Under the pieces are notes generated by a model. The model saw nothing but the letters and a program-made list of their open reading frames with translations. It did no database searches and had not been told where the DNA came from. Shown in pieces: positions 1 to 6,629 of a DNA stretch of 6,629 nucleotides. Origin of the DNA: Spirochaetaceae bacterium (GTDB taxonomy: Bacteria > Spirochaetota > Spirochaetia > Treponematales > Breznakiellaceae); NCBI GenBank assembly GCA_031283025.1, contig JAITCP010000103.1, positions 1-6,629 of the forward strand, given 5' to 3'. The first letter of the stretch is position 1. Each line of letters starts with the position of its first letter. The position numbers and the translations under genes were made by a program.

Positions 1-687
1 GCGGACGGCGAAGTTACCTTAAAGATCGCTGTTGCGGACAGCGGTATTGGGATTTCGCCGGAACAGCAAAAAAAACTTTTTACGTCTTTTAACCAGGCGG
101 ACTCAAGCATCACCAAAAAATTCGGCGGCACAGGTCTTGGCCTTGCCATTTCCAAACGGATTGTAGAACTTATGCAGGGTACGATATGGATTGAGTCGGA
201 ACTTGGCAAGGGGGCTAAATTCATATTTACCATAAAAGCAAAGAAAGGGGCGCAGACCGCGGCTAAAGCCGTGGCCGCAGGATCAAAGGCGACCGATTTT
301 GATTTTAAGGCATATACCATACTGGTTGCGGAAGACATGGAGTTTAACCGGGAAATTCTGGGCAAGTATCTGGAAAAGACAGGCATTACCCTTGATTTTG
401 CCTTTAACGGCAAATTGGCTGTTTCCACGTTTTCGGAGAATCCCGGCAAATACAATTTGATTTTTATGGACATTCAGATGCCGGAGATGGACGGATATGA
501 AGCGGTACGGACAATACGAGCGCTTGACTTGCCGCAGGCAAAGAGTATTCCCATCGTAGCAATGACGGCAAACGCTTTTCAGGAAGACATCGAAAGAAGC
601 CTGGCGGCAGGCATGAACGAGCATATCGCAAAACCGATTGTTCCCAAAAAAGTATATGCGTTGCTGCAAAAATACCTATGTTCATAA
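1..687 (+). CDS. Hybrid sensor histidine kinase, 3' part (HATPase_c + receiver)
   Basis: This is the C-terminal 228 residues of a hybrid histidine kinase. The frame is open from base 1, so the start, any sensor domain and the phosphorylated HisKA histidine lie upstream. Seen: the ATP-binding G1 box DSGIGI (Asp codon at 37), an F box LFTSFNQAD, and the G2 box GTGLGLAI (from about 130). An Ala/Lys-rich linker follows (about 240-300), then a receiver domain (about 313-684). The receiver has its acidic pair Glu-Asp at 331-336, the phosphoacceptor Asp at 469-471 in FMDIQMPEMDG, and the conserved Lys at 631-633 in AKPI, so it looks functional. Family knowledge: such proteins autophosphorylate and pass the phosphoryl group to their own receiver. 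There is no Hpt domain after the receiver, so a separate Hpt protein or domain would be needed to pass the signal on. Its ATPase domain is clearly divergent from those of the two downstream kinases. The ATG at 172 is internal (after the G2 box) and not a credible start. Confidence 0.93.
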   Translation, partial: ADGEVTLKIAVADSGIGISPEQQKKLFTSFNQADSSITKKFGGTGLGLAISKRIVELMQGTIWIESELGKGAKFIFTIKAKKGAQTAAKAVAAGSKATDFDFKAYTILVAEDMEFNREILGKYLEKTGITLDFAFNGKLAVSTFSENPGKYNLIFMDIQMPEMDGYEAVRTIRALDLPQAKSIPIVAMTANAFQEDIERSLAAGMNEHIAKPIVPKKVYALLQKYLCS

Positions 688-689
688 GT

Positions 690-693
690 GGAG
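690..693 (+). promoter_or_regulatory. Ribosome binding site (GGAG) that sets the TTG start of gene 2
   Basis: GGAG lies 7 bases before a TTG codon at 701, an ideal Shine-Dalgarno spacing, inside the 13-base gap after the upstream stop codon. It supports TTG 701 over the ATG at 638, which would overlap the previous gene by 50 bases and add 21 residues ahead of the signal peptide. Confidence 0.7.
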
Positions 694-700
694 AAGTACA

Positions 701-787
701 TTGAAAGCAAACCGATTTCCATGTCCCGGGCGCGTAAGATGCGCCATGCTCGTTTTAGCGTTTATTTTGGCCGTATTTACAGGCTGT
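701..787 (+). other. Signal peptide with lipobox-like end (Cys29) of the tandem-SBP kinase
   Basis: Starting at TTG 701, the N-terminus has basic residues (Lys2, Arg5, Arg11, Arg13), then a hydrophobic run (MLVLAFILAVF, residues 16-26), then Thr-Gly-Cys29. Phe at -3 departs from the classical Leu lipobox, but relaxed lipoboxes are known in spirochaetes. Lipidation is an inference; the segment could instead be an ordinary signal peptide or an uncleaved membrane anchor. Confidence 0.6.
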
Positions 788-3700
788 GAAAAAGCTTCCC
801 GGGAACAACATAGGGCGGTAGCAGAATTCCGCTCGTTTATGGAAATACCCACCGTAACCCAGTACGAAATCAACGCGATTGAAGCCCTGAAGACACAATA
901 TGATTCTTTTGTCTATGGAATGACTCCGTCTACCGAGACGTTTATCGGAAAAAACGGCGAGGTTCAGGGATTTTCCGCTCTTTTCTGCGACTGGCTGTAC
1001 GGAATGTTCGGAATACCCATAAAGATTCAGTTTTATGAATGGGGCGATTTACTGAAAGGGCTTGAATCTGGCGATATTGATTTAAGCGGCGATCTGATGA
1101 TCTCCCCTGAAACGAAAAAATCCTATTATATGACCAGCCCCATCGTGGAACGTTCGCTGGAAATGTACCGTATCCGGGACAGCGAACCCCTTGAGGATAT
1201 TATAAAGCTGCGTCCGCCACGTTATGCCTTTCTGGAAAGTTCGGTATTGAGCTCTGATGTTAAGCAAAGCGCCGGATATGATTTTGAAACTATTTTTGTT
1301 GAAGAATATAAAACCGCTTACAGTATGTTGAAAAGCGGCGAGGTTGACGCATTTTTTGCCAGGGATACGTCGGAGGCGGCGTTTGATGAATACGGCGACG
1401 TGGTTACCCAGGATTATCACCCGCTTATCTTTAAATCAGCCTGCCTGTCGGCAAAGAGGGCGGAACTCCAGCCGTTTATCAATATTGTGGAACAGGCTTT
1501 GAACGAACAGACGCTTGCCTATTTGTCGGGACTGTACAAACAGGGGCATCAGCAATATCTGGAAAACAAACTGTATAATATGTTAACAGAAGAAGAAAAA
1601 ACGTACATACAAAACAACCCTGTTGTACCCATCGCGGCGGAGTCCACCAATTACCCGATCTCTTTTTTCGATACCAACACAAATGAATGGCATGGCATCT
1701 ATTTTGACGCGCTTGATGAAATTACCAGGCTTACAGGGCTTGCCTTTAAACAAATCAATGAACAGGGCGTGCTGAACAAGGATCTGCTTGTCATGCTTGA
1801 AAACGGCGAAGTTTTAATTATGCCGGAATTGTACCGCCTGGAAGAATACCAGGACCGTTTTTTATGGTCGGGAATTCCCCTTTTAGAGGATACTTTCGCG
1901 TTTCTGTCCAAATCGGATTATCAAGACATAGAAGTAAACCAGATTCCCTACTTAAAAATCGGAGTGCGCAAAAACAGCATATATTCAGAATTTTTTAATA
2001 AAATGTTTCCGGCTCACCGGCATCTTGTTGAATACGCCACACAGGAAGATGTCTGGAGCGCGTTACAACGGGACGAGGTCGAAGTTATTTTTGCCTGCAA
2101 CCGGAGGTTGACGACTTACACCAACTTTTATGAGGAAACGGGTTATAAATTAAATTTAATACTCAATTATTCATTTGATTCATCAATAGGTTATAACAAA
2201 GACGCCGCTGTTCTTAAATCAATTGTCGATAAAGCTCTCGGCATTATCAACATTAACAATATCGGAAACCAGTGGATGCTTAAATCCTATGATTACCGGT
2301 ATAAATTATCGGAGGCTCAGCGCCCCTGGTATATCGGCCTGTCAATTATGTTTTTTTTCATCCTTATCCTTTCGATAATTCTTCTGATGAGAAGCCGCAG
2401 TAGCGGCAAACAGCTTGAAGTACTGGTAAAACAGCGGACGGGCGAACTTGCGTATCAGTCTTCCCTGCTTAATACCATACTTAATTCCCTTCCGGACGGC
2501 GTATTCTGCAAGGATCTGAATTTTAAATATACGATGTGCAACAAATACATGGCGGATACATTCGGCAGAAAACTGGAAGATATGATAGGGCAGGATGATA
2601 CAACCGCTCTGGGAATGGATAACGAAGCCGCTTTGCTTGCCAATGATGTTGACCGGATCGTTATGAAAGAACAAAGGCACGTAACGTTTGAGGAATGGCT
2701 GCCGTGCGCGGACGGCGTTAAACGGCTTTTTGAAACCGTAAAAGTGCCGCTGATACAGGATAGTAAAGTAATAGGAGTTTTGGGCATAGGGCGCGACATG
2801 ACCCAGCGTAAAGCAATGGAAGATGAAATACGGGCGGCCTCGTTTGCCAAATCGTCTTTCCTTGCTAATATGAGCCATGAAATCCGCACCCCGCTTAACG
2901 TGATTATCGGCCTTACCGATTTAGTATTGGAAGACGACAGCCTGGAAAAGCAGGTTACGGAGAATCTGGCAAAGATAAGTAACGCGGGATCTACGCTTTT
3001 AAGCATTGTAAACGATATTCTGGACTTTTCCAAAATTGAGTCGGGCAAGCTGGAATTAAACGCGGTTGAATACTACACGGCCAGCCTTTTGAACGACATT
3101 GTTACGCTGGTGATTACCCGTCTTGGGGAAAAACCCATTACGTTCAATTTGGATATCTACGATGATCTGCCCGCCAAGTTGTACGGCGACGACCTTAGGG
3201 TAAAACAAATATTAACCAACCTGCTTACCAACTCGGTCAAATACACCAAGCAGGGAAGCATCATACTTAGCGTACACTGCGAGCGCGAGGGTGATACGCT
3301 GTGGATGGACATTGCCGTAAGCGATACCGGCATGGGCATACGCGAAGGAGACTTAAAAAAGCTCTTTTCGGATTACAACCAGGTGGATACCAAGGCAAAC
3401 CGCAACATCGAGGGTACAGGTCTTGGCCTTTCCATTACCAAGAGGCTCGTGGAGATGATGGACGGGAAAATCTGGGCGGAAAGCGAGTACGGCAAAGGCA
3501 GTACCTTCCACTTGCACCTGCGGCAGGGCTTTGTCAACGATACGGTTATCGGATCGGAACTTGCGGACAAACTGCGCAGCTTCCGCTACTCCGACAGCAA
3601 GCGCATTGTCGGGAAAAAACTGGTAAGGGTCAATTTAAGCTACGCCAAGGTGCTGGTGGTAGACGATATGCAGACCAACCTGGACGTGGCATCCGGCCTG

Positions 3701-4654
3701 TTACGCAAATACAAGATGCAGGTTGACTGTTTAAGCAGCGGGCAGGAGGCGATAGACCGGATACGCGGCGGGAATCCTGCGTACAACGCTATATTCATGG
3801 ATCACATGATGCCCAACATGGACGGCATAGAAACGGCGGACAACATCCGCGCGTTAGGCACGGAATACGCGCAAAAAATACCGATTATTGCCCTAACCGC
3901 CAATGCGATACAGGGAACAGACAAAATGTTCTATGAGCACGGCTTTCAGGATTTTATAACAAAGCCGATTGACGTAGTGGAAATGGATACCGCCATCAGA
4001 AAATGGGTGCGGGACGACAAGCGGGAAGAAGTGACGGTTGTCGAAGAAGCTTCGTCGGCAGAAGACATAGTAATAAATATACCGGGAGTGGATTCGGAAA
4101 AAGGGCTTTCCCTGTACGCGGGGGACACGAAAGTGTACCTGCCCATGCTGCGCTCCTATATTACCAACACACCGGGGGTTTTGGAAAAACTGCGGAATGT
4201 TACGGCGGAGAACTTATCCGGCTATGTCATTTCCGTACACGGGTTAAAAGGCACCAGCGCCGGCATAGGAGCGGAAAAAATACGGGAAGCGGCTATGGAA
4301 CTGGAAGCAATATCCAGATCGGGCGACTTGCAGGCTGTTTTGGCTAAAAATGACAAACTCATTGCCGATACGGAAATCGTTGTGTCAAATGTAAAAGAAT
4401 GGCTGGAAAAGAATGACCCCCAGGAAGTAAAACCCCGCCGAAATGCCCCCGACATGGAGCTTCTGGCGGCGCTGCGGCAATGCTTTGACAGTTATGACAT
4501 GAACGGCATTGATAAAATTATGATGGAACTGGAAAGCTTTGATTACGAAGAAGGAGCGGAGCTAATGGTATTGCTAAGAGAAAAAATCGAAACGGCGGAA
4601 TTTGACGAAGCGGCGGGTAAAATTACGCAATATGAGGAAAAATTAGGAAAATGA
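701..4654 (+). CDS. BvgS/EvgS-like hybrid sensor kinase with tandem periplasmic solute-binding domains
   Basis: A 1317-residue membrane sensor kinase expected to detect a small periplasmic ligand and feed a four-step His-Asp-His phosphorelay. Domains in order: signal peptide (1-28, FTGC with Cys29); first SBP_bac_3-like domain (about 68-290, with GDIDLSGDLMISPETKKSYY); second SBP-like domain (about 307-535); one membrane helix (about 543-565); a signalling helix with QRTGEL; PAS (about 588-706, ending GIGRDMTQRK); HisKA with His726 in SHEIRTP; HATPase_c with N-box Asn840/Asn844, G1 DTGMGI (Asp875) and G2 GTGLGLSI (from Gly905); receiver with Asp988/Asp989, phosphoacceptor Asp1034 in FMDHMMPNMDG and Lys1088; Hpt with His1180 in VHGLKGTSAG; helical tail (about 1249-1317). 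All catalytic residues are present. The start is TTG at 701, chosen for its ribosome site and the well-formed signal peptide it gives; ATG 638 and ATG 746 are in-frame alternatives. It lies 13 bases after the upstream kinase and overlaps the next gene by 4 bases. The ligand cannot be read from sequence. BvgS and EvgS share the general plan but this is not called an orthologue. Confidence 0.95.
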   Translation: MKANRFPCPGRVRCAMLVLAFILAVFTGCEKASREQHRAVAEFRSFMEIPTVTQYEINAIEALKTQYDSFVYGMTPSTETFIGKNGEVQGFSALFCDWLYGMFGIPIKIQFYEWGDLLKGLESGDIDLSGDLMISPETKKSYYMTSPIVERSLEMYRIRDSEPLEDIIKLRPPRYAFLESSVLSSDVKQSAGYDFETIFVEEYKTAYSMLKSGEVDAFFARDTSEAAFDEYGDVVTQDYHPLIFKSACLSAKRAELQPFINIVEQALNEQTLAYLSGLYKQGHQQYLENKLYNMLTEEEKTYIQNNPVVPIAAESTNYPISFFDTNTNEWHGIYFDALDEITRLTGLAFKQINEQGVLNKDLLVMLENGEVLIMPELYRLEEYQDRFLWSGIPLLEDTFAFLSKSDYQDIEVNQIPYLKIGVRKNSIYSEFFNKMFPAHRHLVEYATQEDVWSALQRDEVEVIFACNRRLTTYTNFYEETGYKLNLILNYSFDSSIGYNKDAAVLKSIVDKALGIININNIGNQWMLKSYDYRYKLSEAQRPWYIGLSIMFFFILILSIILLMRSRSSGKQLEVLVKQRTGELAYQSSLLNTILNSLPDGVFCKDLNFKYTMCNKYMADTFGRKLEDMIGQDDTTALGMDNEAALLANDVDRIVMKEQRHVTFEEWLPCADGVKRLFETVKVPLIQDSKVIGVLGIGRDMTQRKAMEDEIRAASFAKSSFLANMSHEIRTPLNVIIGLTDLVLEDDSLEKQVTENLAKISNAGSTLLSIVNDILDFSKIESGKLELNAVEYYTASLLNDIVTLVITRLGEKPITFNLDIYDDLPAKLYGDDLRVKQILTNLLTNSVKYTKQGSIILSVHCEREGDTLWMDIAVSDTGMGIREGDLKKLFSDYNQVDTKANRNIEGTGLGLSITKRLVEMMDGKIWAESEYGKGSTFHLHLRQGFVNDTVIGSELADKLRSFRYSDSKRIVGKKLVRVNLSYAKVLVVDDMQTNLDVASGLLRKYKMQVDCLSSGQEAIDRIRGGNPAYNAIFMDHMMPNMDGIETADNIRALGTEYAQKIPIIALTANAIQGTDKMFYEHGFQDFITKPIDVVEMDTAIRKWVRDDKREEVTVVEEASSAEDIVINIPGVDSEKGLSLYAGDTKVYLPMLRSYITNTPGVLEKLRNVTAENLSGYVISVHGLKGTSAGIGAEKIREAAMELEAISRSGDLQAVLAKNDKLIADTEIVVSNVKEWLEKNDPQEVKPRRNAPDMELLAALRQCFDSYDMNGIDKIMMELESFDYEEGAELMVLLREKIETAEFDEAAGKITQYEEKLGK
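2846..4329 (+). repeat. Direct repeat copy 1: HisKA-HATPase-receiver-Hpt module of gene 2
   Basis: This stretch of the tandem-SBP kinase matches 5143-6629 in the next gene in the same orientation. The offset is 2297 bases, rising to 2300 after a one-codon indel between the ATPase domain and the receiver. Similarity begins at the Ala-Lys codons just before FLANMSHE and is absent upstream. Exact matches include 55 bases at 3357-3411, and shorter ones around 3022-3056 and 3113-3148. The given end is only where the second copy leaves the window; similarity may continue. Confidence 0.93.
4634..4648 (+). promoter_or_regulatory. Candidate ribosome binding sites for gene 3
   Basis: Two purine-rich motifs precede the ATG at 4651 within the end of gene 2: GAGGA at 4634-4638 (12-base spacing) and AGGA at 4645-4648 (2-base spacing). 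Neither spacing is ideal. With the ATGA stop/start overlap, translation of gene 3 is likely coupled to that of gene 2. Confidence 0.4.
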
Positions 4655-6629
4655 GCGACGAGAATAAAAAGATTGTCGCGGTAGACGACAGCCTTCTATA
4701 CCTGAATGTCCTTAAGAAAACCCTGAAAGGCATATACGAGGTATACCCCAGCTCCTCCGCTCTGGAAATGTTTGATTTATTGGAACATATTCAGCCGGAC
4801 CTTATCCTGCTGGATGTGGATATGCCGGGCATGAGCGGCTATGAGGCGATAAAAAAGCTGAAAAGCGATGAGAAAAACAGGGGAATACCCGTTATATTCC
4901 TTACTTTTATGGACAATAAGCAAAGCGAATTGAATGGCTTAAAACTGGGCGCTGTTGATTATATCCACAAGCCCTTTGTCCCTTCACTGCTGCTCCAGCG
5001 GATAAAAATACATTTGTCCATAATGGATCAGAAAAAAGAAATACTGGACCGGAATAAAGAAATTGAAGAATTGCTTGACATAAAAACAAGAGAGGTTGCC
5101 TTGCGCGAAGCGGCGGAACTGGAAGCCCGGAACGCTTTGCGCGCCAAAGGCGAATTCCTTGCCAATATGAGCCATGAAATCCGCACTCCCCTTAACGTAA
5201 TTATCGGCCTTACGGATTTACTATTGGAAGATGACAGCCTAAAAACCCAGGTTACGGAGAATCTGGCCAAGATAAGCAGCGCGGGCACTACGCTTTTAAG
5301 CATTGTAAACGACATTCTGGACTTTTCCAAAATTGAGTCGGGCAAGCTCGAATTAAACGCTGTTGAATACCATATGTCCAGCCTGCTGAATGACATTGTT
5401 ACGCTTGTTATTACCCGTCTTGGGGAAAAACCCATTACGTTCAATCTGAATATCAAAAATGATCTGCCATCCAAACTGTACGGCGATGACCTGAGGGTAA
5501 AACAAATATTAACCAACCTGCTGACCAACTCGGTCAAATACACCAGACAGGGAAGCATCGAACTAATCGTACGCTGCACGCTTGACGGCGATACGATGTG
5601 GATGGAAGTCGCCGTAAAAGATACCGGCATCGGCATACGCGAAGAAGACTTAGAAAAGCTCTTTTCGGATTACAACCAGGTGGATACCAAGGCAAACCGC
5701 AACATCGAAGGTACAGGCCTGGGCCTTTCCATAACCAAGAAGCTTGTGGAGATAATGGACGGGAAAATCTGGGCGGAAAGCGAGTACGGCATAGGCAGTA
5801 CGTTCCATGTGCGCCTTCGCCAGGACATTGTCAAAGACGCGCCGCCTATCGGGGCGGATATCGCGGACAAACTGCGCAGCTTCCGCTATGCCGACGACAA
5901 GCGCATTGTCTCCAAAAAACTGGTGCGGCTCAATTTAAGCTACGCCAGGGTGCTGGTGGTAGACGATATGCAGACCAATCTGGACGTGGCATCGGGCCTG
6001 TTGCGCAAATACAACATGAAGGTTGACTGCGCCGATAGCGGGCAGGAGGCGATAGAGAAGATACGCGGCGGGACTCCGGTGTACAACGCGATATTCATGG
6101 ATCACATGATGCCCGGCATGGACGGCATAGAAGCGGCGGACAGGATTCGCTCCCTAGGCACGGAATACGCGCAAAAGATACCGATTATCGCTCTGACCGC
6201 CAACGCTATCCAGGGAACGGAAAAGATGTTTTATGAACACGGCTTTCAGGCTTTTACCACCAAGCCGATTGACGTGGTGGAACTGGATGCCGTTATCAAA
6301 AAATGGGTGCGGGACGATAAACATGAAGAAATAATGGTCGTCGATGATTCTGCCGCTTCCGAAGATATAGCAATAAATATACCCGGAGTGGATTCGGGAA
6401 AAGGGCTTTCCCTGTACGCGGGGGATACAAAAGTGTATGTGCCCATGCTACGCTCCTATATTACCAACACGCCGGGGGTTTTGGAAAAACTGCGGAATGT
6501 TTCGGCGGAAACCCTGCCGGCTTATGTTATTTCCGTACACGGGCTAAAAGGCACCAGCGCCGGCATAGGCGCGGAAGCGTTGCGGGAAGCGGCTGCGGAA
6601 TTGGAAGAAAAATCCCGCGCGGGCGACTT
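4651..6629 (+). CDS. Soluble hybrid histidine kinase, receiver-HisKA-HATPase_c-receiver-Hpt (3' end missing)
   Basis: The ATG overlaps the previous stop codon (ATGA) and the frame stays open to the window edge, giving 659 codons plus two bases. There is no signal peptide or membrane helix, so it should be cytoplasmic. Domains in order: CheY-like receiver (about 6-120) with Asp12/Asp13, phosphoacceptor Asp55 in LLDVDMPGMSG, Thr85 and Lys107; a charged helical linker (about 120-170, QKKEILDRNKEIEELLDIK); HisKA with His175 in SHEIRTP; HATPase_c with Asn289, G1 DTGIGI (Asp324) and G2 GTGLGLSI (from Gly354); second receiver with Asp438/Asp439, Asp484 in FMDHMMPGMDG and Lys538; Hpt with His630 in VHGLKGTSAG. 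From about residue 165 on it is a close paralogue of the upstream kinase, whereas the N-terminal receiver is unrelated to that kinase's sensor. The N-terminal receiver suggests its activity is controlled by phosphorylation from another kinase or Hpt domain, perhaps one encoded next to it; the partner is inferred. By analogy with gene 2, about 70-140 residues are probably missing. Confidence 0.94.
   Translation, partial: MSDENKKIVAVDDSLLYLNVLKKTLKGIYEVYPSSSALEMFDLLEHIQPDLILLDVDMPGMSGYEAIKKLKSDEKNRGIPVIFLTFMDNKQSELNGLKLGAVDYIHKPFVPSLLLQRIKIHLSIMDQKKEILDRNKEIEELLDIKTREVALREAAELEARNALRAKGEFLANMSHEIRTPLNVIIGLTDLLLEDDSLKTQVTENLAKISSAGTTLLSIVNDILDFSKIESGKLELNAVEYHMSSLLNDIVTLVITRLGEKPITFNLNIKNDLPSKLYGDDLRVKQILTNLLTNSVKYTRQGSIELIVRCTLDGDTMWMEVAVKDTGIGIREEDLEKLFSDYNQVDTKANRNIEGTGLGLSITKKLVEIMDGKIWAESEYGIGSTFHVRLRQDIVKDAPPIGADIADKLRSFRYADDKRIVSKKLVRLNLSYARVLVVDDMQTNLDVASGLLRKYNMKVDCADSGQEAIEKIRGGTPVYNAIFMDHMMPGMDGIEAADRIRSLGTEYAQKIPIIALTANAIQGTEKMFYEHGFQAFTTKPIDVVELDAVIKKWVRDDKHEEIMVVDDSAASEDIAINIPGVDSGKGLSLYAGDTKVYVPMLRSYITNTPGVLEKLRNVSAETLPAYVISVHGLKGTSAGIGAEALREAAAELEEKSRAGD
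5143..6629 (+). repeat. Direct repeat copy 2: HisKA-HATPase-receiver-Hpt module of gene 3
   Basis: Second copy of the module at 2846-4329, cut by the window edge. It carries one extra codon near 5840-5850, where the linker reads DAPPIG against DTVIG in copy 1. The exact 55-base match lies at 5654-5708. Many third-codon positions are conserved, which points to a fairly recent duplication or to gene conversion rather than to protein-level selection alone. Confidence 0.93.

Noticed and set aside
260..271. Small inverted repeat CGGC-TAAA-GCCG
   Set aside because: The stem is only four base pairs, lies inside the Ala-rich linker coding of gene 1, and has no T-run; it does not support a terminator.
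688..700. Possible promoter or terminator between genes 1 and 2
   Set aside because: The gap is 13 bases and is occupied by the ribosome binding site; there is no room for either element and I saw no convincing promoter boxes in the preceding coding DNA.
2455..3048. Long antisense reading frame (197 codons) with a similar antisense frame at 5028-5636
   Set aside because: Their resemblance is explained by both lying opposite the duplicated HisKA region; each is a shadow of a strongly supported sense gene, and I see no ribosome site or independent domain.
3301..3726. Plus-strand alternative-frame reading frame with a look-alike at 5598-6026
   Set aside because: Both are out-of-frame readings of the duplicated ATPase/receiver coding DNA. 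Their Arg/Gly/Gln-rich composition is typical of a shadow frame, and the similarity follows from the repeat.
2846..6629. Direct repeat as a mobile element or assembly artefact
   Set aside because: No terminal inverted repeats or transposase are present. The copies differ at many silent and non-silent positions and by one codon, so they are genuine diverged paralogous modules.

Overview
The window is a compact cluster of three same-strand sensor-kinase genes and shows nothing else. All are hybrid histidine kinases (kinase plus receiver). The first is cut by the left edge, the second is complete, and the third runs off the right edge. Spacing is operon-like: 13 bases between genes 1 and 2, and a 4-base ATGA overlap between genes 2 and 3. 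No promoter, terminator, RNA gene, mobile element or CRISPR array is visible, and no non-coding stretch approaches 300 bases.

Layout: (1) 1-687, the 3' end of a hybrid kinase (ATPase domain plus receiver, no Hpt). (2) 701-4654, a 1317-residue BvgS/EvgS-like kinase. It has a lipoprotein-like signal peptide, two tandem periplasmic solute-binding domains, one membrane helix, PAS, HisKA, HATPase_c, receiver, Hpt and a helical tail. (3) 4651 to the window end, a soluble kinase with an N-terminal receiver, a coiled-coil linker, HisKA, HATPase_c, a second receiver and Hpt. This third gene is easy to miss because its reading frame has no stop inside the window.

The most notable feature is a direct duplication of about 1.5 kb. 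The HisKA-HATPase-receiver-Hpt module of gene 2 (from about 2846) is repeated in gene 3 (from about 5143). I count roughly 31 differences over 223 aligned kinase-core residues, and there are long exact DNA matches, one of 55 bases. The sensory N-termini are unrelated. Two kinases with one transmitter/relay core thus carry different inputs, one periplasmic ligand binding and one phosphorylation of a receiver. Cross-talk, mixed dimers or a within-operon relay are plausible inferences. No DNA-binding or enzymatic output domain is in the window, so the final target lies elsewhere.

Organism: a bacterium of intermediate GC with a signal peptide and a large periplasmic sensor. The style (tandem-SBP hybrid kinases, the receiver-Hpt tail, a relaxed FTGC lipobox) fits a spirochaete such as a Treponema relative. 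Similar kinase tails occur in clostridia, so this assignment is only moderately supported.
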